A DNA stretch of 64,000 nucleotides. Origin: Vibrio sp. HB236076. GTDB taxonomy: Bacteria > Pseudomonadota > Gammaproteobacteria > Enterobacterales > Vibrionaceae. The translations under genes were made by a program, and so were the position numbers. Position 1 is the stretch's first letter. Each line of letters begins with the position of its first letter. The stretch is taken from NCBI RefSeq assembly GCF_040957575.1, contig NZ_CP162601.1, positions 2,108,001-2,172,000 on the forward strand, read 5' to 3'. This document shows, piece after piece, positions 26,937-35,839 of this stretch. The notes beneath the pieces are model-generated. The model made no database searches. It was not told where the DNA came from and saw only the letters and a list, made by a program, of their open reading frames with translations.

Positions 26937-29209
26937 AATATTACCTCCTGATACCCTTGAAGTACTCGCTTAACCCGGCGTCCAAAACGCAACCAGAAAA
27001 ATACGCCCGTCCATAAAAAGATCATGAACATTAGCCAAAGACCAGCGGTGAGTGGTGACGAAGACAACTGACTGACTTGAAAACACACGGTTGCAGCACT
27101 ATAAGCCAGCGCAAACGTCCACAACGCGACAAACACCGTAAAGCCTCGCCCAAATTCTCGTTGATAGGCACCTAAAGCCGCCGCACATGGCGTGTACAAT
27201 AGTACAAAGACCAAATATCCAAATGCAGACCAACCTTTGGCAAAGTGGCTTTGCAGTGTTGAGTACAAGCCGATATCAACGCCCTGCTCATCGGCAGCAA
27301 CGCTCAATGTGTTTAAGTCACCAACCTCTAAGCCTAAGGGATCAAAAAATGAGAGAGAGGTAAGGTTGTCACCGATTGATCGCCAAGCAGTCTGTAACTG
27401 CTCAGACAGCGACCAATGTGGATCGGGCGATGAATTTTGAACGTACAGGGTATTCAAGGTCCCTACGACTGCCTCTTTGGCAAAGACACCGGTAATAATA
27501 CCAACCGTTGCCGGCCAATTGTCAGACTCAATCCCCATTGGCTCGAAAGCTGGTGTCACCCATTGTGAGGCTTTCGCCAATACAGATTGACCGTTCGTTT
27601 GATTGTCTAACGTACCGTCTAAACTAACGGAATTAAGCACATTGAGCACCGCAACTACGAGCACGATGACCTTACCGGCCCCCAAAATGAACCGTTTGAG
27701 CTTGTGCCACGTTTTTACCATCACATGTTTCATTCTTGGCCATTCATAACGAGGTAACTCGATCATACTGTGGTGTGACTGCCCGGCAAGCACGGTTTTA
27801 CTCAAAAACCATCCGGTAAACAAAGCTGCACCAATACCGAGTAAATACAGACCAAACACCACATTTTGCCCTTGCTGAGGAAAAAAACTGGCGGCAAAAA
27901 GGGCATAAACGGGCAGGCGCGCACCACAAGACATGAAAGGCACCATGGCCGCTGTTAAGCGTCGCTCTCTTTCTCGCTCTAACGTTCTTGTCGCCATTAC
28001 GGAAGGGACATTACAACCAAAGCCAAGGACGAGAGGGACAAATGCTTTTCCGGGCAGGCCAAGGCCTTGCATCATTTTATCGAGTACAAATGCCGCTCGT
28101 GCCATATAACCACTGCTTTCAATCACTGACAAACACAAGTAAAGGCACGTGACAACCGGTATAAATGTTGCCACCGTCTGTACCCCTCCGCCAATCCCTT
28201 CTGCCAATAAGGTCACCAACCAATCCGGTAAGTATGGCGTGAGCAATGCCTTACTGCCGTCCACCAATATCGCACCGACAGCAATATCAAAAAAATCAAT
28301 AAAAGCGCTGCCAATATTAATCGATACCATAAACATCAAATACATCACTACGAGAAGAAGTGGGATCCCCAAGAAGCGATTTAATATTAAACGGTCGATT
28401 TTCTCAGTCCAACTGACCGTATCCAAGCGATAAATATTGACACAATCGAGACAAGTTTGATAAATCCACTGATATTTTGCTTGAGCAATAAATAATTCAA
28501 CATCAATATTATGGTGAGCCAATTGAGTGCTGATCTCAGTATGGCACTCTGAAGGTATGTATTGCCATGCTTGAAGATCCCCTTCTAATAAACGCAAGGC
28601 AACCCCCATGTGATTGTGCTTACTTGGGCGGCTTGCTGTCTGCACAATGCCATCCAGTACGGCCGTTAACTCAGAGTCATAGTCAATCTGTATCTCGGTC
28701 AGGCTCACCTTTTGTTGAAGCAAACCATCAAGCTGAGCTTTAAATCTCACAACGTCGTCTGGGTTAAACGCCGATAAAGCAAAGACGGGACAACCCAAAG
28801 CTCGGCTTAGCACTGCGTGATCGATATCGCGGCCACTTTTTCTGAGCGCATCCATTTTATTGAGCACCACCACCATAGGACGGTTAAGCTCGCGCAATTG
28901 TAACGTTAAATACAAGCTGCGCTCTAAACAGGTAGCATCGACCACATTGATAATCATCTCTGCATCATGTTGCCAGATTGCGTGAGAGGCAATCATTTCA
29001 TCGACACTGGTTTTCTCACTTTCCATCGCGTAAAGACCGGGCAGATCAATCACCTCAACCTTTTGATTGCCATGCTGATAACAACCCACCTTTTTTTCTA
29101 CTGTCACACCAGGCCAATTGCCCACCTGTTGGTTTGATCCCGTCAGTGAATTGAAAAATGTGGTTTTGCCACTATTCGGGTTACCGACACTCAGTAAGGT
29201 CACACTCAT
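26933..29209 (-). CDS. feoB: Ferrous iron transporter FeoB
   Basis: Inner-membrane Fe(II) permease of 758 residues. The N-terminal G domain has GNPNSGKTTFFNSL (G1), IDLPGLYAME (G3) and VVLNKMDALRK (G4). The permease region has two Gate motifs, including PLVLGFGCNVPSVMATRT and AFVPLV, and the paired hydrophobic repeats typical of FeoB; GIITGVFAKEAVVGTLNT is also typical. Overlaps feoA upstream and feoC downstream by four bases each (ATGA), so all three are coupled. Confidence 0.97.
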   Translation of the reverse strand: MSVTLLSVGNPNSGKTTFFNSLTGSNQQVGNWPGVTVEKKVGCYQHGNQKVEVIDLPGLYAMESEKTSVDEMIASHAIWQHDAEMIINVVDATCLERSLYLTLQLRELNRPMVVVLNKMDALRKSGRDIDHAVLSRALGCPVFALSAFNPDDVVRFKAQLDGLLQQKVSLTEIQIDYDSELTAVLDGIVQTASRPSKHNHMGVALRLLEGDLQAWQYIPSECHTEISTQLAHHNIDVELFIAQAKYQWIYQTCLDCVNIYRLDTVSWTEKIDRLILNRFLGIPLLLVVMYLMFMVSINIGSAFIDFFDIAVGAILVDGSKALLTPYLPDWLVTLLAEGIGGGVQTVATFIPVVTCLYLCLSVIESSGYMARAAFVLDKMMQGLGLPGKAFVPLVLGFGCNVPSVMATRTLERERERRLTAAMVPFMSCGARLPVYALFAASFFPQQGQNVVFGLYLLGIGAALFTGWFLSKTVLAGQSHHSMIELPRYEWPRMKHVMVKTWHKLKRFILGAGKVIVLVVAVLNVLNSVSLDGTLDNQTNGQSVLAKASQWVTPAFEPMGIESDNWPATVGIITGVFAKEAVVGTLNTLYVQNSSPDPHWSLSEQLQTAWRSIGDNLTSLSFFDPLGLEVGDLNTLSVAADEQGVDIGLYSTLQSHFAKGWSAFGYLVFVLLYTPCAAALGAYQREFGRGFTVFVALWTFALAYSAATVCFQVSQLSSSPLTAGLWLMFMIFLWTGVFFWLRFGRRVKRVLQGYQEVIL

Positions 29210-29430
29210 AGAGTCACCTCAATACACCTTGCTTGTGCACTACGCAAAGCGAGGTCGATACCGTTGAAATGAACCTGTAATGGTTCACCTAAAGGAGCCC
29301 GTCGCACCAGTTTTATCTTAGATCGTGGTATTAAACCTAAAGCCAATAAACGCTTTTTTGCATCGAGTGGCAAATGGGTATAAGAAGCCACATGGGCACT
29401 TTGTCCCGCTGAAAGTTGATCCAACGTCAT
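29206..29430 (-). CDS. feoA: Ferrous iron transport protein FeoA
   Basis: Seventy-four residues forming an SH3-like domain (LDQLSAGQSAHVASY, LLALGLIPRSKIKLVRRAPL, GIDLALRSAQA). Cytosolic partner required for FeoB-dependent iron uptake. First gene of feoABC; an imperfect Fur-box-like sequence lies just upstream. Confidence 0.93.
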   Translation of the reverse strand: MTLDQLSAGQSAHVASYTHLPLDAKKRLLALGLIPRSKIKLVRRAPLGEPLQVHFNGIDLALRSAQARCIEVTL

Positions 29431-29438
29431 AATGAAAA

Positions 29439-29457
29439 CCTATTGAGAATCGTTTCT
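29439..29457 (-). promoter_or_regulatory. Candidate Fur box upstream of feoA
   Basis: CCTATTGAGAATCGTTTCT matches the 19-bp Fur consensus at about 11 of 19 positions by eye, and lies 9-27 bases upstream of the feoA start. Iron repression by Fur is established for feo operons in relatives; this exact site is inference. Confidence 0.4.
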
Positions 29458-29522
29458 GTTTACAATTAAGTTTACGTTGATGACGTATCAGGCTTTTGCC
29501 TTATATCAAAAAAATGTCAATT

Positions 29523-29554
29523 GCAAAAAAAACCTCGCTCAAGAGAGCGAGGTT
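29523..29554 (-). terminator. Rho-independent terminator downstream of znuA
   Basis: On the minus strand AACCTCGCTC pairs with GAGCGAGGTT around a four-base loop, followed by a run of T. About 40 bases after the znuA stop. Confidence 0.9.
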
Positions 29555-29594
29555 GACCATCGAGCATCTTATGATACAAAGACAATAATGATGC

Positions 29595-30470
29595 TTACTG
29601 AGAGAAACAGTCGTAGAAACTATTTGCCGTGCTTTGTAGAAAGGCAAAATAACCACCAGGCTTATTTTCAATCGTTGAACCTAATGGGTCAAGCACGCCC
29701 AGTTTAGCATCGGTACCTCTTGTCACGCTCTTGACAACCGCAGGCGTAAATTGAGGTTCAGAGAACACGCAGCTGCCAGGGGTTGCGAGTAAGGTTTTGC
29801 GAATCGCAATCAAGGTTTTTGCGCCAGGCTTTCGCTCAGGGGATACTGTAAATTCACCTAGGTGGTTGAGTTCGTACACACTTTCAAAATAGTTGTATGC
29901 GTCATGGAATACGTAGTAGCCAAGGTCTTTATAAGGTGTCAATTGTTGTTTGATGGCTTCATCGGTTTTCACTAGGTTTTGTTCAAACTTGACCAAGTTT
30001 TGCTCGTATTGCACCTTGTGCTCTGGATCAAGCGCAACCAGTTGACGAGTGAGCTCTTTGGCCACTTGTCCGGTTACCTTCGCTCCGAGCCAAAAGTGCG
30101 GGTTAATGTTACCGTGATGGTGATGACCGTCATCGTGATGATCACTGCTAAATTCTAACCAATCAACATGTTGAAATTGCTCAATGGTTATGACGTTACT
30201 TTTGCCTTCGAGGAGCGGTTCCAAAAAGGGTTCGAGACCATCACCATACCAGATGCTAATATCGGCATTTTTGACTTTTTTCAGATCAGAAGGCTTAAGT
30301 ACATAATCGTGGGGCGATGCATTGGCCGGTACCAATAGTTCTGGCGTCGTCACACCGAGCGTCAGTTCTGTTGCAATTAACTGAATCGGCTTAATGCTGG
30401 TTAAAACCGTTGTCGCATTGGCAAATATCGGTGACAATATGGTCACTATTAGCAGTGATAAACGTAACAT
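29595..30470 (-). CDS. znuA: Periplasmic zinc-binding protein ZnuA
   Basis: The 291-residue solute-binding protein of the high-affinity zinc ABC importer. Signal peptide MLRLSLLIVTILSPIFANA. Zinc ligands are expected at His in NASPHDYVLKPSD, NINPHFWLG and VFHDAYNYF, and an acidic residue in FSEPQFTP. The charged His-rich loop DHHDDGHHHHGN typical of ZnuA is present. Divergent from znuCB with a shared Zur-type operator. Confidence 0.96.
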   Translation of the reverse strand: MLRLSLLIVTILSPIFANATTVLTSIKPIQLIATELTLGVTTPELLVPANASPHDYVLKPSDLKKVKNADISIWYGDGLEPFLEPLLEGKSNVITIEQFQHVDWLEFSSDHHDDGHHHHGNINPHFWLGAKVTGQVAKELTRQLVALDPEHKVQYEQNLVKFEQNLVKTDEAIKQQLTPYKDLGYYVFHDAYNYFESVYELNHLGEFTVSPERKPGAKTLIAIRKTLLATPGSCVFSEPQFTPAVVKSVTRGTDAKLGVLDPLGSTIENKPGGYFAFLQSTANSFYDCFSQ

Positions 30471-30509
30471 GGATCCCTCAAAATTTGGCGCTAGTGTTTA
30501 ATGAAAATA

Positions 30510-30528
30510 AATGTTACATTATAACATA
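30510..30528. promoter_or_regulatory. Zur-type operator between znuA and znuCB
   Basis: AATGTTACATTATAACATA is a near-palindrome closely matching the gammaproteobacterial Zur site (ATGTTATANTATAACAT core). It lies in the 83-base divergent region, so it could repress both transcripts when zinc is plentiful. Confidence 0.82.
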
Positions 30529-30553
30529 ATAAAAAAGCAACAGAGTTTTTACC

Positions 30554-31336
30554 ATGTCGACGTTAATTCGTCTCAAACAGATATCCGTCGTTTTCAACCA
30601 AAAGCGCGTATTAGATAATATTTCCCTCGATGTTACAGAAGGAAAAATCACCACCTTAATTGGCCCAAATGGTGCGGGTAAGTCGACCTTAATTCGCGTG
30701 TTATTAGGGCTGCAAAAAGATTATCAAGGCACTATTGAGCGCAGTCATAAACTCCGGGTTGGCTATGTTCCTCAAAAGCTGAGACTCAATGAAACCCTGC
30801 CACTGCAAGTCAATCGCTTTATGAAATTAGCGGGAAGCTACAGCCAAAGTGAATGCCTTGAAGCATTAAAGCTCGTCGGAGCTGAGCACTTATCGTCGAG
30901 TGACATGCACAAATTATCCGGCGGTGAAACTCAACGCGTTCTACTCGCCCGCGCTCTACTGCGCCGACCTCAACTATTGGTGCTGGATGAACCAGCCCAA
31001 GGCGTTGATGTACAAGGCCAAATCGATTTATACGATCTCATTGATACCATTCGCAAACGCTTTAGTTGCGCGGTGTTTATGGTCTCTCATGACTTGCATT
31101 TGGTGATGGCCAAAACCGATGAGGTGATCTGCCTTCAGCACCATATCTGTTGCTCTGGCGCACCGGCCAGTATTCAAAGCCATCCAGCGTATGTCGCCCT
31201 GTTCGGTCAAGCCGCGCGCAACTCTATCGCGGTTTATCACCACCAGCACCAACATCACCACGATCTCGCAGGGGAACCCGTTGCTGGACAGGCTCAGCAA
31301 TGTCAACATCACAACCACGGTCACCACAATGCTTGA
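30554..31336 (+). CDS. znuC: Zinc ABC importer ATPase ZnuC
   Basis: The 260-residue ATPase that powers ZnuB. Walker A is [11 protein letters not shown], the signature is [16 protein letters not shown], and Walker B is [12 protein letters not shown] with VSHDLHL as the switch His. The C-terminus carries a His/Cys-rich tail ([22 protein letters not shown]), which could bind zinc. No strong ribosome site precedes the ATG. Its last codons overlap the start of znuB by eight bases. Confidence 0.95.
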   Translation: MSTLIRLKQISVVFNQKRVLDNISLDVTEGKITTLIGPNGAGKSTLIRVLLGLQKDYQGTIERSHKLRVGYVPQKLRLNETLPLQVNRFMKLAGSYSQSECLEALKLVGAEHLSSSDMHKLSGGETQRVLLARALLRRPQLLVLDEPAQGVDVQGQIDLYDLIDTIRKRFSCAVFMVSHDLHLVMAKTDEVICLQHHICCSGAPASIQSHPAYVALFGQAARNSIAVYHHQHQHHHDLAGEPVAGQAQQCQHHNHGHHNA

Positions 31337-32114
31337 ATTTCTTCTACCATCGCTGTTAGCCGGTTTCGGTATCGCGTTAATTGCTGGCCCACTGGGCTCC
31401 TTTGTTGTTTGGCGACGTATGGCCTATTTTGGTGATACCTTAGCTCATGCCTCTTTAATGGGCCTAGCTCTGGGTTTTTTGCTGGATATCAATATTTATC
31501 TGGCTTTGATAATTTGCTGCTTAATGCTCGCGGCCGCACTGGTTACCCTTCAACGCCAACAATTGGTGGCAACCGATACCTTACTCGGTATTTTAGCTCA
31601 TTGTGCACTCTCTATTGGCCTGGTTTCTGTGAGTTTTTTAGACGATGTGCGAGTCGACTTAATGGGTTATTTATTTGGTGATTTACTCGCCGTTAGCCCT
31701 AGTGATTTGCTCTTTATTTACTCGGGAGCTCTTGTCGTGGGCGTAGTGCTCTTTTTGACTTGGCGCCCCTTGTTATCGAGTACCATCAACGAAGAAATGG
31801 CAGCGGTAGAAGGTACAAATATCGATTTGATGCGTTTGGTTTTAATGCTTTTGATTGGTGTTGTGATTGCCATTGGAATGAAATTTGTCGGTGCTCTTAT
31901 CATGACGTCGTTGCTGATCATCCCAGCGGCAACCGCGAGAAAACTGGCTCACTCTCCCGAGCAAATGGCGCTGTTTTCTTCGATTATCGGTTGTATCTCC
32001 GTGATTGCCGGGATCAGTTTTTCTTGGCACTTTGATACGCCTGCTGGCCCTTCGGTGGTGCTCAGTGCGGCAAGCTTGTTTATCGTTGCACAATTAATGC
32101 GCCGTAACGCGTAA
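31329..32114 (+). CDS. znuB: Zinc ABC importer membrane permease ZnuB
   Basis: About 261 residues, ABC-3 family, with repeated hydrophobic helices ([40 protein letters not shown]) and the conserved [17 protein letters not shown] stretch. The frame is open further upstream inside znuC, but ATG 31329 gives the normal family N-terminus [13 protein letters not shown]. Terminated at 32148. Confidence 0.95.
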   Translation: MLEFLLPSLLAGFGIALIAGPLGSFVVWRRMAYFGDTLAHASLMGLALGFLLDINIYLALIICCLMLAAALVTLQRQQLVATDTLLGILAHCALSIGLVSVSFLDDVRVDLMGYLFGDLLAVSPSDLLFIYSGALVVGVVLFLTWRPLLSSTINEEMAAVEGTNIDLMRLVLMLLIGVVIAIGMKFVGALIMTSLLIIPAATARKLAHSPEQMALFSSIIGCISVIAGISFSWHFDTPAGPSVVLSAASLFIVAQLMRRNA

Positions 32115-32147
32115 TCGCAATATGAGTCATGTGAATTAACGAGAAAC

Positions 32148-32179
32148 AAAAAGGCCTGGGTTGTTACCCAGGCCTTTTT
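32148..32179. terminator. Terminator downstream of znuB
   Basis: AAAAAGGCCTGGG (32148-32160) pairs with CCCAGGCCTTTTT around a six-base loop. A- and T-runs on both sides make it usable in both directions, so it can also stop the leftward sucABCD transcript. Confidence 0.9.
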
Positions 32180-32195
32180 AATTAAACCACGTTTT

Positions 32196-32366
32196 ATACC
32201 ATTCTTATGAAGTATGTGGTCAATGATAGCGCAGGAAAAAATCTTGAGAACAGAGCAACCACTTTTCTTATCAATATAAGAATTGTTGTTCTACCCGTGA
32301 TTTTGTTAACGGCGTTATCGAGTTCTTACCCCGTTAGGGTGACCAATTATTTCGTTAAATTGGTAT
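32196..32366. repeat. MITE-like dispersed repeat, copy A
   Basis: About 171 bp bounded by ATACCATT and ATTGGTAT. The interior (AAGTATGTGGTCAATG near 32210, TTGTTGTTCT near 32283, GTTATCGAGTT near 32315, GGTGACC near 32338) matches copy B at 45725-45885 in the same order, with substitutions and small gaps. Non-coding. It lies between the znuB terminator and the sucD stop, two bases from the latter. Confidence 0.82.
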
Positions 32367-32368
32367 TA

Positions 32369-33241
32369 TTACCAGCCCGTCACTTCTCGAAGTGCTTTAC
32401 CGATATCGGCCAAACTTTTTACCGTTTTGACACCTGCGCCTTCAAGGGCAGCAAACTTATCCTCTGCTGTACCTTTACCGCCGGAGATAATCGCACCAGC
32501 GTGGCCCATACGCTTGCCTGGAGGCGCAGTGACGCCAGCAATGTAAGAGACGACGGGTTTAGTGACATTGGCTTTGATAAAGGCAGCGGCTTCTTCTTCT
32601 GCCGTACCACCGATCTCACCAATCATTACAATCGCTTCGGTTTCAGGATCGTCTTCAAACAAGCGTAAAATATCGATGAAGTTAGATCCAGGGATGGGGT
32701 CACCACCGATACCGACACAAGTTGACTGTCCAAAGCCTTCATCGGTGGTTTGTTTAACGGCTTCATAAGTCAAGGTACCTGAACGAGAAACAATACCCAC
32801 TTTGCCCTTTTTGTGAATATGGCCTGGCATAATACCAATTTTACACTCATCAGGGGTAATGATACCAGGACAGTTAGGACCAATCATGCGCACACCAGCT
32901 TCATCCAAGCGCACTTTGACATCGAGAAGATCGAGCGTTGGGATCCCTTCAGTAATGGTAACGATGAGCTTAATGCCAGCATCGATGGCTTCTAAAATCG
33001 CATCTTTACAAAATGGTGCTGGAACATAAATAACCGAGGCCGTGGCACCGGTTTGTTCAACCGCTTCACGTACGGTATTAAACACGGGTAAACCCAAATG
33101 AACCGAACCGCCTTTACCAGGAGAGACACCACCCACCATTTGAGTACCGTAGGCAATAGCTTGCTCTGAGTGGAACGTGCCCTGACCGCCTGTGAAACCT
33201 TGGCAGATGACTTTGGTTTCTTTATTGATTAATACCGACAT
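32369..33241 (-). CDS. sucD: Succinyl-CoA synthetase alpha subunit
   Basis: A 290-residue subunit that binds CoA and carries the phosphohistidine. Visible are the CoA-binding [31 protein letters not shown] and the active-site His region [18 protein letters not shown]. Its ATG overlaps the sucC stop by one base (TAATG). Last gene of sucABCD. Confidence 0.97.
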   Translation of the reverse strand: MSVLINKETKVICQGFTGGQGTFHSEQAIAYGTQMVGGVSPGKGGSVHLGLPVFNTVREAVEQTGATASVIYVPAPFCKDAILEAIDAGIKLIVTITEGIPTLDLLDVKVRLDEAGVRMIGPNCPGIITPDECKIGIMPGHIHKKGKVGIVSRSGTLTYEAVKQTTDEGFGQSTCVGIGGDPIPGSNFIDILRLFEDDPETEAIVMIGEIGGTAEEEAAAFIKANVTKPVVSYIAGVTAPPGKRMGHAGAIISGGKGTAEDKFAALEGAGVKTVKSLADIGKALREVTGW

Positions 33242-34407
33242 TATTTACCCTCCGCAGCTGCTACGACTTTTTCTGCAGCTTCAGTCAATGAAGTCGCTGC
33301 AATGATATTCAACCCGCTGTCTGCTAAAGTTTTTGCACCCAGCTCAGCGTTATTACCTTCGAGACGAACCACGACCGGAACCGTCACACCGACTTCTTCA
33401 ACGGCACCAATAATGCCTTCGGCAATCAAGTCACAGCGTACAATACCACCGAAGATATTAACTAATACAGCTTTGACTTTGTCATCGGAAAGGATGATCT
33501 TGAACGCTTCTGTCACTCGCTCTTTGGTGGCACCGCCGCCAACGTCGAGAAAGTTCGCCGGTTGACCACCGTGAAGATTGACAATATCCATGGTACCCAT
33601 CGCCAAACCAGCGCCGTTGACCATACAGCCAATGTTGCCATCAAGCGCCACGTAATTCAGTTCCCATTGGGCTGCATGGGCTTCACGAGCATCTTCTTGA
33701 GACGCATCGTGCATGTCGCGTAATTTCGGTTGGCGATACATGGCATTAGAATCAATATTGATTTTACCATCGAGGCACAACAGATTGCCTTCACCGGTGA
33801 TCACCAATGGGTTGATCTCTAATAGCGCTAAATCGTATTGTGCAAACATGTTTCCTAGGCCTAAGAAAATCTTAGTAAACTGTTTAATTTGGTCGCCTTT
33901 CAAACCCAATTTAAATGCCAGCTCACGGCCTTGATACGCTTGAGGGCCGACCAATGGGTCGATAGCGGCTTTGTGAATGAGCTCTGGGGTTTCTTCAGCG
34001 ACCTTTTCAATTTCAACACCGCCTTCGGTTGATGCCATAAAGACGATTCGACGACTGGCACGATCAACAACAGCACCTAAATAAAGCTCATTGGCAATGT
34101 CAGACGCTTCTTCAACCAAAATTTTCGTCACAGGTTGACCATTAGCGTCGGTTTGGTAAGTCACGAGGTTTTTGCCTAACCATTTTTGTGCGAACGCTCG
34201 AATGCCGTCTTTAGAGTCGTGCAGTTCCACACCGCCCGCTTTACCGCGACCACCAGCGTGTACTTGACATTTTACGACCCATTTTGAGCCACCGATTTTG
34301 CCCGCGGCTTCAGCCGCTTCTTGAGGGGTATCACAAGCATAGCCCTCAGGGACAGGCAAAGCGAATTCTGCAAACAGCTGTTTGGCTTGGTATTCATGCA
34401 AGTTCAT
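33241..34407 (-). CDS. sucC: Succinyl-CoA synthetase beta subunit
   Basis: A 388-residue ATP-grasp subunit, same length as the E. coli protein, giving nucleotide specificity and forming the heterotetramer with SucD. It begins [20 protein letters not shown] and contains [15 protein letters not shown] and the C-terminal [17 protein letters not shown]. The frame is open 39 codons further upstream, but that segment is unlike the family and this ATG is canonical. Confidence 0.96.
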   Translation of the reverse strand: MNLHEYQAKQLFAEFALPVPEGYACDTPQEAAEAAGKIGGSKWVVKCQVHAGGRGKAGGVELHDSKDGIRAFAQKWLGKNLVTYQTDANGQPVTKILVEEASDIANELYLGAVVDRASRRIVFMASTEGGVEIEKVAEETPELIHKAAIDPLVGPQAYQGRELAFKLGLKGDQIKQFTKIFLGLGNMFAQYDLALLEINPLVITGEGNLLCLDGKINIDSNAMYRQPKLRDMHDASQEDAREAHAAQWELNYVALDGNIGCMVNGAGLAMGTMDIVNLHGGQPANFLDVGGGATKERVTEAFKIILSDDKVKAVLVNIFGGIVRCDLIAEGIIGAVEEVGVTVPVVVRLEGNNAELGAKTLADSGLNIIAATSLTEAAEKVVAAAEGK

Positions 34408-34601
34408 TCTGTCATTCCATCTGTTATCCCATGAATGGGATTTATTATTTCCATAGCGAGAGACACAGGTCATCTCGTTACATCGTAGGGGTTTACCGTT
34501 AATATTACCGAGACTCTTTGTCATTAACGGTCAAGTTAAGGCAACCAATGAGACGTTGACATCATTGGCTGCCTAGACCTTTTCTTTAAGCCTGAGCGCT
34601 G

Positions 34602-35810
34602 TTATACGTCGAGTAATAAACGCGCTGGATCTTCAAGAAGCTCTTTAATCGTCACCAAAAAGCCCACTGACTCACGGCCATCGATCAAGCGGTGATCGTA
34701 AGACAAGGCGAGATACATCATCGGCAAGATTTCAACTTGGCCATTAACTGCCATAGGGCGGTCTTGAATTTTGTGCATTCCCAAAATTGCCGCTTGTGGC
34801 GGGTTGATGATCGGGGTCGACATCAAAGAGCCAAACACACCACCATTGGTGATGGTAAAGTTACCACCGGTCAACTCATCAACCGTTAATTTGCCATCAC
34901 GACCTTTGATCGCCAAGTCCTTAATGCCTTTTTCAATTTCAGCAAAACTCAGTGTATCTGTGTCTTTTAGCACCGGTGTCACCAAACCACGTGGCGTCGA
35001 AACGGCCATGCTAATGTCGAAGAAATTGTGATACACAATATCGTCGCCATCAATTGAAGCATTGACTTCTGGATAACGTTTTAGTGCTTCTGTTACGGCT
35101 TTAACGTAAAAAGACATAAAGCCCAAGCGAATATCGTGACGTTTTTCAAAGCTGTCTTTGTATTGTTTACGCAAATCCATAATCGGCTTCATGTTGACTT
35201 CGTTAAAGGTCGTCAACATCGCAGTGCTGTTTTTCGCCTCGAGTAAACGCTCTGCAACACGCTTGCGAAGACGCGTCATTGGTACGCGTTTTTGCGTTCT
35301 CGCCGCGGCTGGCACATCAATGGCTGTAGCGTCATCGCCTTTTGGTGCCACTGATTTTTTCGCCAAATGCGCATCGACATCTTCACGAGTAATACGACCG
35401 CCAACACCTGAGCCTTTGATTGCACTCGCGTCGAGATTGTGCTCTGCCAATAGACGGCGCACCGCGGGGCTTAAGGAATCGTTACTCTCATCGCTGAGTG
35501 ATGCCGTATGGCGTTTATCCGGTGATGCTTCAGGCTCAGAGGTTTTATCTGTTGTCGGCTCACCCGCCACAGCACCTGGCTTGATCTTTGCCAATAGCTG
35601 CTTAGACAGCACGGTTGCGCCTTCTTCTTCAACAATGCTTTCAAGAACACCGGCCTCAGGCGCGGGGACTTCTAGCACAACCTTGTCCGTTTCAATATCA
35701 ACAATCACTTCATCGCGTTCAACGCTGTCACCAGGTTGTTTGTGCCAAGTTGCCACGGTTGCATCAGCGACTGATTCAGGTAAATCTGGAACCAGAATTT
35801 CAATTGTCAT
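34602..35810 (-). CDS. sucB: 2-oxoglutarate dehydrogenase E2 component
   Basis: Dihydrolipoyl succinyltransferase of 402 residues, core of the 2-oxoglutarate dehydrogenase complex. A single N-terminal lipoyl domain carries the modified Lys in [12 protein letters not shown]. The E3-binding domain ([20 protein letters not shown]) follows, then the catalytic domain with [12 protein letters not shown]. Second gene of sucABCD, 29 bases after sucA. Confidence 0.97.
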   Translation of the reverse strand: MTIEILVPDLPESVADATVATWHKQPGDSVERDEVIVDIETDKVVLEVPAPEAGVLESIVEEEGATVLSKQLLAKIKPGAVAGEPTTDKTSEPEASPDKRHTASLSDESNDSLSPAVRRLLAEHNLDASAIKGSGVGGRITREDVDAHLAKKSVAPKGDDATAIDVPAAARTQKRVPMTRLRKRVAERLLEAKNSTAMLTTFNEVNMKPIMDLRKQYKDSFEKRHDIRLGFMSFYVKAVTEALKRYPEVNASIDGDDIVYHNFFDISMAVSTPRGLVTPVLKDTDTLSFAEIEKGIKDLAIKGRDGKLTVDELTGGNFTITNGGVFGSLMSTPIINPPQAAILGMHKIQDRPMAVNGQVEILPMMYLALSYDHRLIDGRESVGFLVTIKELLEDPARLLLDV

Positions 35811-35839
35811 ATTCAGTTTTCCCTTTATTTTCTAGTTCT

